A stretch of 26,846 bases of DNA from a virus, in IMG/VR virus record IMGVR_UViG_3300009103_000131, positions 1 through 26,846 of that record; one strand, 5' to 3'. Positions 13,745-19,411 of this stretch are shown here, one piece after another (position 1 is the stretch's first letter; each line of letters begins with the position of its first letter). The position numbers were made by a program, and so were the translations under genes. A model generated the notes under the pieces. The model ran no database searches and was not told where the DNA came from. It saw nothing but the letters and a program-made list of their open reading frames with translations.

Positions 13745-13773
13745 TTGACATTGTCAATTTCCTGTGATATCAT
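13745..13773 (+). promoter_or_regulatory. Consensus promoter for 13793-14047
   Basis: TTGACA (13745-13750), 17 bp ending TGTGA, TATCAT (13768-13773), seven bases, then GTGAGTGAGAAAATG. Confidence 0.85.
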
Positions 13774-13792
13774 ATAACAAGTGAGTGAGAAA

Positions 13793-14047
13793 ATGAATAT
13801 GTTTACTGTTCAGTTAGAGGACGGGGTCGAGTCGTTCGCGACTACGACCGAGGGGTTGTACGCGGCCATGGACTTGGCCGAGGAGCATGACAGCGTCGTG
13901 ATGCGCGGCGAGGTCGTGGAGTTCGATCCTCGCGAGGGTCAGGACGACGATGTGGACGCGGTGGACGCGGACGCATGGGCGTTGGCGAGTGCTGGTTTCG
14001 GCACCGATGAGGACTACGGCTGCTACGACAGCGGCGACGAGTGGTAA
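13793..14047 (+). CDS. Highly acidic small protein (84 aa)
   Basis: An 84-aa protein. The first ~45 residues look like a small folded part (MFTVQLEDGVESFATTT, then a helix); the rest is an Asp/Glu-rich tail with DDDVDAVDADAW and CYDSGDEW. Such acidic small proteins can mimic DNA or act as phage inhibitors of host proteins, but no specific match is claimed. GC content is higher than the neighbours. The minus-strand Arg-rich frame across it is a shadow. Confidence 0.6.
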   Translation: MNMFTVQLEDGVESFATTTEGLYAAMDLAEEHDSVVMRGEVVEFDPREGQDDDVDAVDADAWALASAGFGTDEDYGCYDSGDEW

Positions 14048-14056
14048 AAGCGCGCG

Positions 14057-14130
14057 CTAAGTCCTTGATAGTCATGGACTTACCAGCGCGGCTGCCGCGC
14101 ACCTAACTCATTGATAGTCAAGGGCTTAAG
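14057..14130. repeat. Three-palindrome repeat R4
   Basis: Arms CTAAGTCCTTGA-TAG-TCATGGACTTAC and CTAACTCATTGA-TAG-TCAAGGGCTTAA around GCGCGGCTGCCGCGC. It lies between convergent units and no promoter follows. Confidence 0.85.
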
Positions 14131-14134
14131 AAGA

Positions 14135-14166
14135 TGCCCTCCCAAGCTAACATGAAAGCTCGGAAG
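14135..14166 (-). terminator. 12-bp hairpin between convergent units
   Basis: On the minus strand CCCTTCCGAGCT pairs with AGCTTGGGAGGG (12 bp including G-T pairs) around an eight-base loop. It lacks a T-run, and pairs better on the minus than on the plus strand, so it may end or protect the SleB operon transcript. Confidence 0.5.
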
Positions 14167-14241
14167 GGCTGCGTGGTTATGAGAGATGAATAACTACGCT
14201 AGAGTCATTATTATGTTATTTGCTGTTTCGCTTTTTCACTT

Positions 14242-14757
14242 TTATAATTTATAAAATATATGATTACCTATAACCTTAACAGGCTTCTTTCCTTTAGCCC
14301 ATTTCGGTTTATCTATTTTATTATTATGATAGTGATTAGCAAACCCAACAAAATCACGACTTAAAAGTTTTATGTTTTTAGCCAGAGAGATAGCGTATTT
14401 GGCTTGTGGAACTTTAAGCAAGTGTTCAAGGCTCTTTAACGCTTTACCGTTCCAACAACTGAACTGGTAGGGCTTGAGACAGACTTCTTTTGGTGTTCTA
14501 CCTCGTTCAAATGCTCGTTGAGCAATGACAGCAGCAACCGCATACATCCCTCCCTGCCCCTCTCCTCTCGCCTCGGCAAGTATAGTAATCGCAATGACCT
14601 TCGTCTCTCTAGTAAGTTTGACATTGTTATGTGTGTGTTGCGCGTTAACAGCATTAAGGCCCGCAGCCATTAACGCTGCCGTCCAGACCAGTCGCCACCA
14701 CGCATCGAGTTCGTTCAGTCCAGTATCGTTGATTAACCATTTTATTCTATTTTTCAT
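14242..14757 (-). CDS. SleB-like cell wall hydrolase
   Basis: A 171-aa protein of the SleB (Hydrolase_2) family, which cleaves peptidoglycan glycan strands. ILAEARGEGQGG at 60-70 holds the likely catalytic Glu (the first Glu of EARGE), followed by the family landmarks YAVAAVIAQRA and YQFSCWNGK. Residues ~22-38 are hydrophobic and end in NAQ, a signal peptide or anchor, so it could reach the wall without a holin. It may be the phage endolysin, although it is third in an early-style operon with genes 14754-15113 and 15110-15376 and overlaps the previous stop by four bases. Confidence 0.85.
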   Translation of the reverse strand: MKNRIKWLINDTGLNELDAWWRLVWTAALMAAGLNAVNAQHTHNNVKLTRETKVIAITILAEARGEGQGGMYAVAAVIAQRAFERGRTPKEVCLKPYQFSCWNGKALKSLEHLLKVPQAKYAISLAKNIKLLSRDFVGFANHYHNNKIDKPKWAKGKKPVKVIGNHIFYKL

Positions 14758-15113
14758 TTTATTGTTGGCACAGCATGAGCAAAAGACACGCTACTGTAGC
14801 AGTCAGTCTCATCGTACTTCGGGGCGTTTTCAATCTTGTTAAGTTCGTGTTCTACATCTTCTTCTGTCATCCAGCCGCGAACATCAGAATAGCCCAGTTT
14901 TTCGTTGTAAACAACATCCCAGTCATTTTCCTGTGACGCGCCTTTAAGTGTGCCGATCTTCAACAAGGCCAACTCATACTTACCCTCTCTGCCGCCATAG
15001 CTATAACTATGACGAACAACAGACAGACCATAACCGTTCTTGAAACGAACGATTCCGTGAACACCTTCGGGGTCTACCCCGTGACACCTAAATTTAATAT
15101 CTGAAAATTTCAT
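14754..15113 (-). CDS. Conserved phage hypothetical protein (119 aa)
   Basis: A 119-aa protein. VRFKNGYGLSVVRHSYSYGG, YELALLK and GWMTEEDVEHELNKIENA recall a group of small phage proteins with an N-terminal beta part and a WLTxEDV helix near the end; I know no function for them. It overlaps both neighbours by four bases (ATGA), so the three genes are translated in a chain. Confidence 0.65.
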   Translation of the reverse strand: MKFSDIKFRCHGVDPEGVHGIVRFKNGYGLSVVRHSYSYGGREGKYELALLKIGTLKGASQENDWDVVYNEKLGYSDVRGWMTEEDVEHELNKIENAPKYDETDCYSSVSFAHAVPTIK

Positions 15114-15376
15114 GCGTCCTCTCCAAGCTCAAAGCCTAACGGTGAAAAAGTATCGTCGAACCTAGCCTTGTTAAGCCCTTTCCGTAAGGTCGTCAGGATG
15201 TCTTTTTGCTCTTTGACGATTCTCCTAATGTCCTCAATGTCACCTTCCATGTAGTAGCATTTATTATGCGCACGATTAAACAAATGCTCGACATGGGTCA
15301 ACGAACCCTCAACATCAGCCATAGCCAAACGGGTCTGTTCGATTTCCTTCGCTGCTCTTTTGGTCATATCTCTCAT
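15110..15376 (-). CDS. Coiled-coil protein (88 aa)
   Basis: An 88-aa, nearly all-helical protein (LAMADVEGSLTHVEHLF, then EDIRRIVKEQKDILTTLRKGL). It starts at gttATGAGAGATATG right after a strong promoter and leads the operon that ends with the wall hydrolase. No family recognised. Confidence 0.6.
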   Translation of the reverse strand: MRDMTKRAAKEIEQTRLAMADVEGSLTHVEHLFNRAHNKCYYMEGDIEDIRRIVKEQKDILTTLRKGLNKARFDDTFSPLGFELGEDA

Positions 15377-15386
15377 AACTTTTAAT

Positions 15387-15415
15387 ATAGTATCACAAAC
15401 AGGTTAACAAGTCAA
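15387..15415 (-). promoter_or_regulatory. Promoter of the SleB operon
   Basis: TTGACT (15415-15410), 17 bp ending TGTGA, TACTAT (15392-15387); gttATGAGAGA follows. Confidence 0.85.
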
Positions 15416-15422
15416 GCACTTT

Positions 15423-15632
15423 TTAGTACCATTGTTTCCTGTCGGTCTCGGTGTCATAGCCGTGGTTGTAGGCTTCTATCTCCGATGCCGTCATATCCTT
15501 CTCCTCTACCATCTTGGATGAACCTGTTCCACCTTCGTAGTAGTGCGGGTTGCTGCCTCTGCCGTAGTAGCGATCTGCGGAACCTCGATCATAAGGCCCG
15601 CCATGTCTCTTGTTGTATATCTTCTCTGTCAT
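15423..15632 (-). CDS. Conserved phage hypothetical protein (69 aa)
   Basis: A 69-aa protein from gttATGACAGAG at 15632. RHGGPYDRGSADRYYGRG, NPHYYEGG and ASEIEAYNHGYD match a small, Tyr/Gly-rich protein I have seen annotated as hypothetical in many phages. Function unknown; no membrane or enzyme motif. Served by the most consensus-like promoter in the window. Confidence 0.75.
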   Translation of the reverse strand: MTEKIYNKRHGGPYDRGSADRYYGRGSNPHYYEGGTGSSKMVEEKDMTASEIEAYNHGYDTETDRKQWY

Positions 15633-15642
15633 AACTCCGCAC

Positions 15643-15671
15643 ATTATAGCATCAGAGGGTGTCCGTGTCAA
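15643..15671 (-). promoter_or_regulatory. Perfect consensus sigma-70 promoter
   Basis: TTGACA (15671-15666), 17 bp, TATAAT (15648-15643), preceded by eight A. The -35 lies 17 bp from repeat R5. Confidence 0.9.
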
Positions 15672-15688
15672 CACTTTTTTTTCTTGTC

Positions 15689-15758
15689 GTAAGTTGTTAA
15701 CTATCATAGACTTAGCAAGCGCGGCTGCGGCCCAGCTAAGTCATTGATAATCAAAGAG
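15689..15758. repeat. Three-palindrome repeat R5
   Basis: Arms GTAAGTTGTTAA-CTA-TCATAGACTTAG and CTAAGTCATTGA-TAA-TCAAAGA around GCGCGGCTGCGGC. The right arm is cut short and ends one base from the tRNA-Cys CCA end. Confidence 0.8.
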
Positions 15759-15759
15759 A

Positions 15760-15834
15760 TGGACGCGAGGGTCGGAATCGAACCGACGATTGCGGTTTTG
15801 CAGACCGCCGCCTTAACCACTTGGCCACCTCGCG
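15760..15834 (-). tRNA. tRNA-Cys (GCA), CCA encoded
   Basis: A complete 75-nt tRNA. Acceptor CGCGAGG pairs with CCTCGCG, discriminator T, encoded CCA; D arm GGCCAAGTGGTTAAGGC; anticodon stem GCGGT/ACCGC with loop CTGCAAA (anticodon GCA); T arm GTCGG-TTCGATT-CCGAC. A short phage tRNA could support the cysteine-rich small proteins encoded here. No promoter of its own is clear; it lies downstream of the 15931-16507 genes past their terminator, with repeat R5 directly after its 3' end. Confidence 0.95.
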
Positions 15835-15872
15835 TTTATTTGGTATTTAAACATTTCCTATTTGCCTGTCGC

Positions 15873-15899
15873 AAAAAAACCCCCCGCCGAAGCGAGGGG
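15873..15899 (-). terminator. Intrinsic terminator (UUCG loop)
   Basis: On the minus strand CCCCTCGC-TTCG-GCGGGGGG followed by seven T. It ends the 16244-16507 / 15931-16236 unit before the tRNA. Confidence 0.9.
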
Positions 15900-15930
15900 T
15901 CGTGAGCATGAATAATAACAACTCAGTTCT

Positions 15931-16236
15931 TCAGGAAGATTCTTCCAACGGAAGGTCATCGAATGCATCGCCGCCGCTCGGCTGCAATTCCTTCATCCGC
16001 GTCTTTAGGTTTTGAATTTGTTCGAGCTTCTTCATTCTATTTAATTTGAGTCCTTCCACGCTTCCTCGTAAACTCGAAATCTCTAGCTGTTGCTTTTTAA
16101 CTAGGCTAGATACTTCATGCATTAGTTCACATACATCACTTAAAGACTCGGAATTCTCTTTTCCAAGAGCTTTAATGATCTCGAACACTTTGGGGTTCAT
16201 GTTATACGATTCGTGGGGCTGATATTGATTTGCCAT
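15931..16236 (-). CDS. Coiled-coil protein (101 aa)
   Basis: A 101-aa protein with a long central coiled coil (residues ~40-85, LVKKQQLEISSLRGSVEG and following heptads) and an acidic end (FDDLPLEE). The acidic C-terminus resembles SSB-type protein-interaction tails in charge only. Seven bases separate it from the upstream gene, so they form one unit. No family recognised. Confidence 0.6.
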   Translation of the reverse strand: MANQYQPHESYNMNPKVFEIIKALGKENSESLSDVCELMHEVSSLVKKQQLEISSLRGSVEGLKLNRMKKLEQIQNLKTRMKELQPSGGDAFDDLPLEESS

Positions 16237-16243
16237 AATTAAA

Positions 16244-16507
16244 TTACTCCGAAATTACTTGACGTATCTGTGCGAACTTCTTATTGATAAACGCAACAAC
16301 ATCGCAGTCGGCTGCGTTTCTTTGCCGAAGAGACCTAATTTGGTAATCAATGTGCCTCCGCATTTCACTCCGAACATGATCCCGCATGATAATCTTGTCA
16401 TGCTTTACCTTTCGTGTGACCTTCTTCTTCGCGGCCTTCTTCTGTAAATGTTTTGTTTTCACTACTTCTTCTTCTTCAAATGCTTTTATCAACTCTTGAT
16501 AATCCAT
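16244..16507 (-). CDS. Basic helical protein (87 aa)
   Basis: An 87-aa protein with an acidic start (IKAFEEEEVV), a strongly basic middle (KKAAKKKVTRKVKHDK) and a helical end; probably binds nucleic acid. Its ATG lies six bases after the T-run of the terminator that ends the large non-coding RNA, leaving no room for a separate promoter or Shine-Dalgarno. Expression by read-through from the RNA is therefore likely. Confidence 0.6.
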   Translation of the reverse strand: MDYQELIKAFEEEEVVKTKHLQKKAAKKKVTRKVKHDKIIMRDHVRSEMRRHIDYQIRSLRQRNAADCDVVAFINKKFAQIRQVISE

Positions 16508-16512
16508 GTATT

Positions 16513-16549
16513 AAAAAAATGGTGGCGGGAGTATTTGTGTACCCGCACC
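16513..16549 (-). terminator. Terminator of the large RNA
   Basis: On the minus strand GGTGCGGG pairs with CCCGCCACC (one bulge), extended by TA...TA, then seven T. The ATG of 16244-16507 follows six bases after the T-run. Confidence 0.9.
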
Positions 16550-17040
16550 TTTTCAGTACCCAGAAAACAAATGTTTCAGATCTACTTACTTCGGACTCAC
16601 CCACGAGATTCCTCAACCGATTGGTCTCCGTACTTGTCGCAGTCGCTACGTTACCCCTTTGGGAGGGGTTATTCCGTCACACCGATCTCACTCCGTCGAG
16701 AGAGAAAATTGAATTGAGTTGCTGCCGCGCCACCAGCAGTATGATCGCGCTGTATTGCAAGCGCAGTCGCGTAAGATGTCCTACCATCCCTGTCCTCCCC
16801 TTCATCCCGCCAAGGAAAAGGTTTGGCGATGGAGGCGTATTTAACTCGCCAACTCAAATTATATAAAAGAACTTTGGCCGCTTTTTATGAGGTGCTACCT
16901 CTAACTAGGCGCGAACCTAGGTGCGACCCAAATAAAGGGTCAGGGAGTGATTAGCATTGTATTCCTACCCTAATCTTTTAAGTCCGCCCTGCCAGACTTT
17001 CAACAACCCAAACCTTGGTTCATGACCAAATCAACCAAGA
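16513..17040 (-). ncRNA. Large structured non-coding RNA, ~528 nt
   Basis: A stretch without a credible gene that has its own promoter (17047-17075) and terminator. On the minus strand, local helices follow each other almost without gaps: CTTGGTT/AACCAAG (17038), AAGTC/GACTT, GATTAG/CTAATC (16974), GACCC/GGGTC, CTAGG/CCTAG with loop TTCGCG, GAGGT/ACCTC, TTGGCGA/TCGCCAA (16854-16825), CCTTTTCCTT/AAGGGGAGG, and ACCCCT/AGGGGT (16669). Size, phage setting and a nearby tRNA fit the ROOL/GOLLD class of large ornate RNAs, but I cannot confirm the class from memory. I saw no group I or II intron core, tmRNA or RNase P signature. Plus-strand frames over it are not convincing genes. Confidence 0.75.
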
Positions 17041-17046
17041 AAATAT

Positions 17047-17075
17047 ATGATAGCATGGTCGGGGTTCAATGTCAA
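17047..17075 (-). promoter_or_regulatory. Consensus promoter of the large RNA
   Basis: TTGACA (17075-17070), 17 bp ending ATGC, TATCAT (17052-17047). It begins seven bases after the stop of the upstream gene. Transcription should start near 17040, just before the first helix, with no start codon in the gttATGAGAGA form. Confidence 0.9.
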
Positions 17076-17082
17076 CGCCTTT

Positions 17083-17325
17083 TTACAAAGCAGCCAGAGA
17101 AATTACTCTGTCTGCTCGAAAGGCCCGAACATCGCCATCACGGTTAATCACGCGAGCGTAAAACCCTACTTCACGCCCATCGTTGTAAAGTGGCTTCCAC
17201 CCTCTACGCGCCCCCTTGAGATAATAAATCTTGGTAGCGTGTTTTTCGGGTGAATAAACCATCACATAGTTAGTAACCTTGGGAGCCATCCCAAGCCATC
17301 TCTTTACTCTGTCTTTTATCGTCAT
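17083..17325 (-). CDS. Small basic beta-rich protein (80 aa)
   Basis: An 80-aa protein. After a basic helix (IKDRVKRWLGM) come several strands; the end GFYARVINRDGDVRAFRADRVISL recalls the R-x-FR-x-DR-I pattern of WYL domains, which bind nucleic acids or ligands in regulators. The likeness is short and tentative. Single-gene unit with its own promoter, followed at once by the promoter of the large RNA. Confidence 0.6.
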   Translation of the reverse strand: MTIKDRVKRWLGMAPKVTNYVMVYSPEKHATKIYYLKGARRGWKPLYNDGREVGFYARVINRDGDVRAFRADRVISLAAL

Positions 17326-17336
17326 TCGTTAAAGTA

Positions 17337-17365
17337 ATAGTAACACAAATCGGGGCCGAGGTCAA
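17337..17365 (-). promoter_or_regulatory. Promoter for 17083-17325
   Basis: TTGACC (17365-17360), 17 bp, TACTAT (17342-17337). The ATG is 11 bases after the -10. Confidence 0.75.
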
Positions 17366-17367
17366 GC

Positions 17368-17868
17368 CTAATCCATCGCAAACTTGAACCTGTCAAACTG
17401 TTCTTCTATCCTATGACAGAGAACATCAGTCAGCATCTCTCCACGACTCTCTGGAAAATCTTCCGAGAAGTTCTTAATTTCAATCTTCACTTGTTCCAAT
17501 AAATCATTTATGTCATCCATTCCCTCATTATAGCACCCACGGGCTTCTTTGTCAACCCAGTTAGGGTTATGCTTGGACTGTAAACGCACCCAAGCCTCCG
17601 TATACAACACACGGTACTTCTCGCGCTTATCCTTTGGCCAAAGCCGTTGGTCAAACGTTTCCCTGTCATCGACAACAGGAGGAAAGTCAGGATGCACTAT
17701 CCTCTGCGCCCTACTAGGCGAACAGCGGATATGCTTGTCATAGATAAACAAACGATTGGCGTCTGTGTTCTTTAGCTCGCCCGTCTCTACGCCAAGCTCT
17801 ACCTGTGATTCCCAAGCTCCTTCTATGGGCTTGCCGCACTCTGCACAATCTGTCGGATAATAACTCAT
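17368..17868 (-). CDS. Conserved phage hypothetical with Cys motif (166 aa)
   Basis: A 166-aa protein. CAECGK at 8-13 and HIRCSPSRAQRIVHP (about 47-61) recall a small phage domain with CxxC and a later CSPSRAQ signature, probably one zinc site. The C-terminal half is helical (DDINDLLEQVKIEIKNF). Its ATG overlaps the preceding stop by four bases, making it the third gene of the unit led by the promoter at 18825-18853. Confidence 0.65.
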   Translation of the reverse strand: MSYYPTDCAECGKPIEGAWESQVELGVETGELKNTDANRLFIYDKHIRCSPSRAQRIVHPDFPPVVDDRETFDQRLWPKDKREKYRVLYTEAWVRLQSKHNPNWVDKEARGCYNEGMDDINDLLEQVKIEIKNFSEDFPESRGEMLTDVLCHRIEEQFDRFKFAMD

Positions 17869-18545
17869 AAAAGTCCTAAATTAACTAAATTCTCTGCGTT
17901 CTTTGGCGTATACTTTCTACGGCGTGGATGCTTCTTCTTAAAGCCCATCTGATCAAAGGTATACTTCAATCCTTTATTCCACGGCACACGCTTTGGCTTT
18001 GGCTCTGGAATGTAGAATATGTTGAAGTGCGGCCCAACAGCCGTCTTGTCCCTAACGACAACACGCTCTGACTTAAACAATGACTTTTTAGATATGTCAT
18101 CTACAAAAGTATCATACTTATAAGGATTGTAATAAGCATGACGAAATTCCTCGCCTGACTCTGGCACACACTTTTCGCACCACATGGTTCCTTTGCATTG
18201 ACAAATCTCATACTTTTCTATCTTGTCACGAACTAACCGATGACGCTCTTTCGAAACCTCGCCAATGTCATGGCAGTTGCCGATAATGTAAGCGTGAACA
18301 TTCTTACGCTTTTCCCGAAGGACTCGTTGCCGCCCCGCCTCCTGCACTCGAAACTCCGCATTGTGCAATTCAACACGATGAGCGTGACAATAAAGCAATC
18401 CAGTTTCCGCATCAATCACCGAAAGGCATTCCTTCTGAATGTTGTAGTAAACTTTCACGCGGTCTGGCGCAACCTCGATGCCGTCCATCATCTTGCGAGG
18501 CCCAGCATCTTTCCAGCTAATGAATCCCTTTGGTTCTTTGCTCAT
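17865..18545 (-). CDS. Cys/Lys-rich hypothetical protein (226 aa)
   Basis: A 226-aa protein from the ATG at 18545, which overlaps the stop of the preceding gene; a longer frame would run into that gene. Early landmarks are FISWKDAGPRKMMDG and YCHAHRVELH, then a basic helix. CQCKG and CEKC around residues 130-140 could bind zinc. The end is very basic, with PKRVPWNKGLKYTF and KKHPRRRKYTP; the WNKGLK piece resembles the short DNA-binding NUMOD-type segments of homing endonucleases, but no nuclease domain is evident. It may bind DNA or RNA. Confidence 0.55.
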   Translation of the reverse strand: MSKEPKGFISWKDAGPRKMMDGIEVAPDRVKVYYNIQKECLSVIDAETGLLYCHAHRVELHNAEFRVQEAGRQRVLREKRKNVHAYIIGNCHDIGEVSKERHRLVRDKIEKYEICQCKGTMWCEKCVPESGEEFRHAYYNPYKYDTFVDDISKKSLFKSERVVVRDKTAVGPHFNIFYIPEPKPKRVPWNKGLKYTFDQMGFKKKHPRRRKYTPKNAENLVNLGLL

Positions 18546-18814
18546 GCTTCTTGGGCAATTTCTTCCATTGTTCCAAACAACTTTTCCCAACCCATTGGGC
18601 TTGTTCCAGAGATTAAAAACTCCCTGTCACCAGCGCACAACGACTTGAGCATCATAATGTTGCCAGTACGACGAAAGTCAAAAAGCTCTGACCCTTTAAC
18701 CGTCACACTATAATTGTCACCAGTAACCAAACACGCCCCCGTGAATGTGTAGGTGTGTTCCGGCTCGTAAGCCTCGGTGTAGGTGCATCCTGTGTCAATG
18801 AATCTTTCCTTCAT
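18542..18814 (-). CDS. Hypothetical protein (90 aa)
   Basis: A 90-aa protein from gttATGAAGGA at 18814, the position fixed by the promoter. Several strands (YTFTGACLVTGDNYSVTVKG) precede a helical end. It resembles a small beta barrel; no family recognised. First gene of a three-gene overlapping unit. Confidence 0.6.
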   Translation of the reverse strand: MKERFIDTGCTYTEAYEPEHTYTFTGACLVTGDNYSVTVKGSELFDFRRTGNIMMLKSLCAGDREFLISGTSPMGWEKLFGTMEEIAQEA

Positions 18815-18824
18815 AACTTTTAAT

Positions 18825-18853
18825 AGTATACCACAGCAGGGTGGTGAAGTCAA
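18825..18853 (-). promoter_or_regulatory. Promoter overlapping the ArfA-like stop
   Basis: TTGACT (18853-18848), 17 bp ending TGTGG, TATACT (18830-18825). The TGA of the 18850-18975 gene is inside the -35 hexamer. Confidence 0.85.
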
Positions 18854-18975
18854 CTACTTTTTTTACCTTTTTTTCGGTTGTATGACCCTTTACCCTTTTT
18901 GGGCGTATGTATACGCTGCCCTGTGTTCCAAGGAACAAGTGCTCGTAGTCTGGGCTTTTCCGAACTCGTTTTCAT
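18850..18975 (-). CDS. ArfA-like mini-protein (41 aa)
   Basis: A 41-aa, very basic protein of low complexity. The C-terminal KKGKGSYNRKKGKK is close to the NKKGKGSYMRKGK region of ArfA, the back-up ribosome-rescue factor whose basic tail enters the empty mRNA channel of stalled ribosomes. The rest of ArfA (the release-factor-recruiting helices) is not evident; the protein is shorter. It has its own strong promoter and a leader of about zero to three bases. A role in rescuing or adjusting stalled ribosomes is an inference from one motif; a general RNA-binding tail is the alternative. Confidence 0.6.
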   Translation of the reverse strand: MKTSSEKPRLRALVPWNTGQRIHTPKKGKGSYNRKKGKKSS

Positions 18976-18981
18976 GCGTAT

Positions 18982-19010
18982 AGTATATCATACACGTGCT
19001 TGCAAGTCAA
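18982..19010 (-). promoter_or_regulatory. Promoter for the ArfA-like gene
   Basis: TTGACT (19010-19005), 17 bp ending TATGA, TATACT (18987-18982), six bases, ATG. The -35 lies 17 bp from repeat R6, as at R5. Confidence 0.85.
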
Positions 19011-19027
19011 GCATAAAAGTTAACATC

Positions 19028-19101
19028 GTAAGTCGTTGATAGTCAATGACTTACCCCACGCGGCAGCCGCCGCGCTAAGTCACTGAACATCAATGGTTTA
19101 G
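19028..19101. repeat. Three-palindrome repeat R6
   Basis: Arms GTAAGTCGTTGA-TAG-TCAATGACTTAC (a perfect palindrome except the loop) and CTAAGTCACTGA...TCAATGGTTTAG around GCGGCAGCCGCCGCG. Confidence 0.85.
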
Positions 19102-19107
19102 GGAAGA

Positions 19108-19128
19108 GCCGCCCCGCTAGGGGGCGGC
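19108..19128 (-). terminator. GC-rich hairpin
   Basis: GCCGCCCC and GGGGCGGC form an eight-bp stem with no T-run. It follows the stop of the 19136-19411 gene by seven bases and probably ends or protects the GP88 operon transcript. Confidence 0.6.
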
Positions 19129-19135
19129 GATAGAA

Positions 19136-19411
19136 TCAGACTGTTTCCTTTTGCTGCCTGAACATATTAGACAACAAAGCGCGTGCCTTTCGCAGTCTCA
19201 ATTTAATGGGAGACATATCTATTTTATCTAAATAGTTTTCAACCTGTTCTTGTGTCGCCTTCTCCAGCTTTCGGTGGTTCCAGCTTCGCTCGTCTTTTTG
19301 ATGCCAATAGGTTAGCACTCTAACCGGTGACACCTTACCTATGACACGCTCTGTTCTTTTAGTCTCTGTATTATAATACAGGGCTCCATTTCTTATTTCG
19401 TTTATTTTCAT
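19136..19411 (-). CDS. Basic hypothetical protein (91 aa)
   Basis: A 91-aa basic protein. The first ~35 residues form a small beta part (GALYYNTETKRTERVIGKV), followed by two helices, the last strongly basic (IKLRLRKARALLSNMF). No family recognised. Its ATG overlaps the stop of the 21-aa membrane peptide gene; third gene of the GP88 operon. Confidence 0.6.
   Translation of the reverse strand: MKINEIRNGALYYNTETKRTERVIGKVSPVRVLTYWHQKDERSWNHRKLEKATQEQVENYLDKIDMSPIKLRLRKARALLSNMFRQQKETV

Noticed and set aside
16669-16857. Minus-strand 62-codon frame inside the large RNA
   Set aside because: It is on the RNA strand but lacks a ribosome site, its codons coincide with predicted stems, and it covers only a third of the transcript.
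16453-16866. Plus-strand frames of 137 and 89 codons across the large RNA
   Set aside because: They lie antisense to a segment with a clear promoter and terminator, have no promoter or ribosome site, and their translations are low-quality Ser/Arg/Leu mixtures that shift with RNA helices.
16513-17040. Group I or group II intron, tmRNA or RNase P RNA
   Set aside because: I found no P7/G-site text, domain V hairpin, tmRNA alanine-acceptor ends or conserved RNase P segments; flanking genes are not split.
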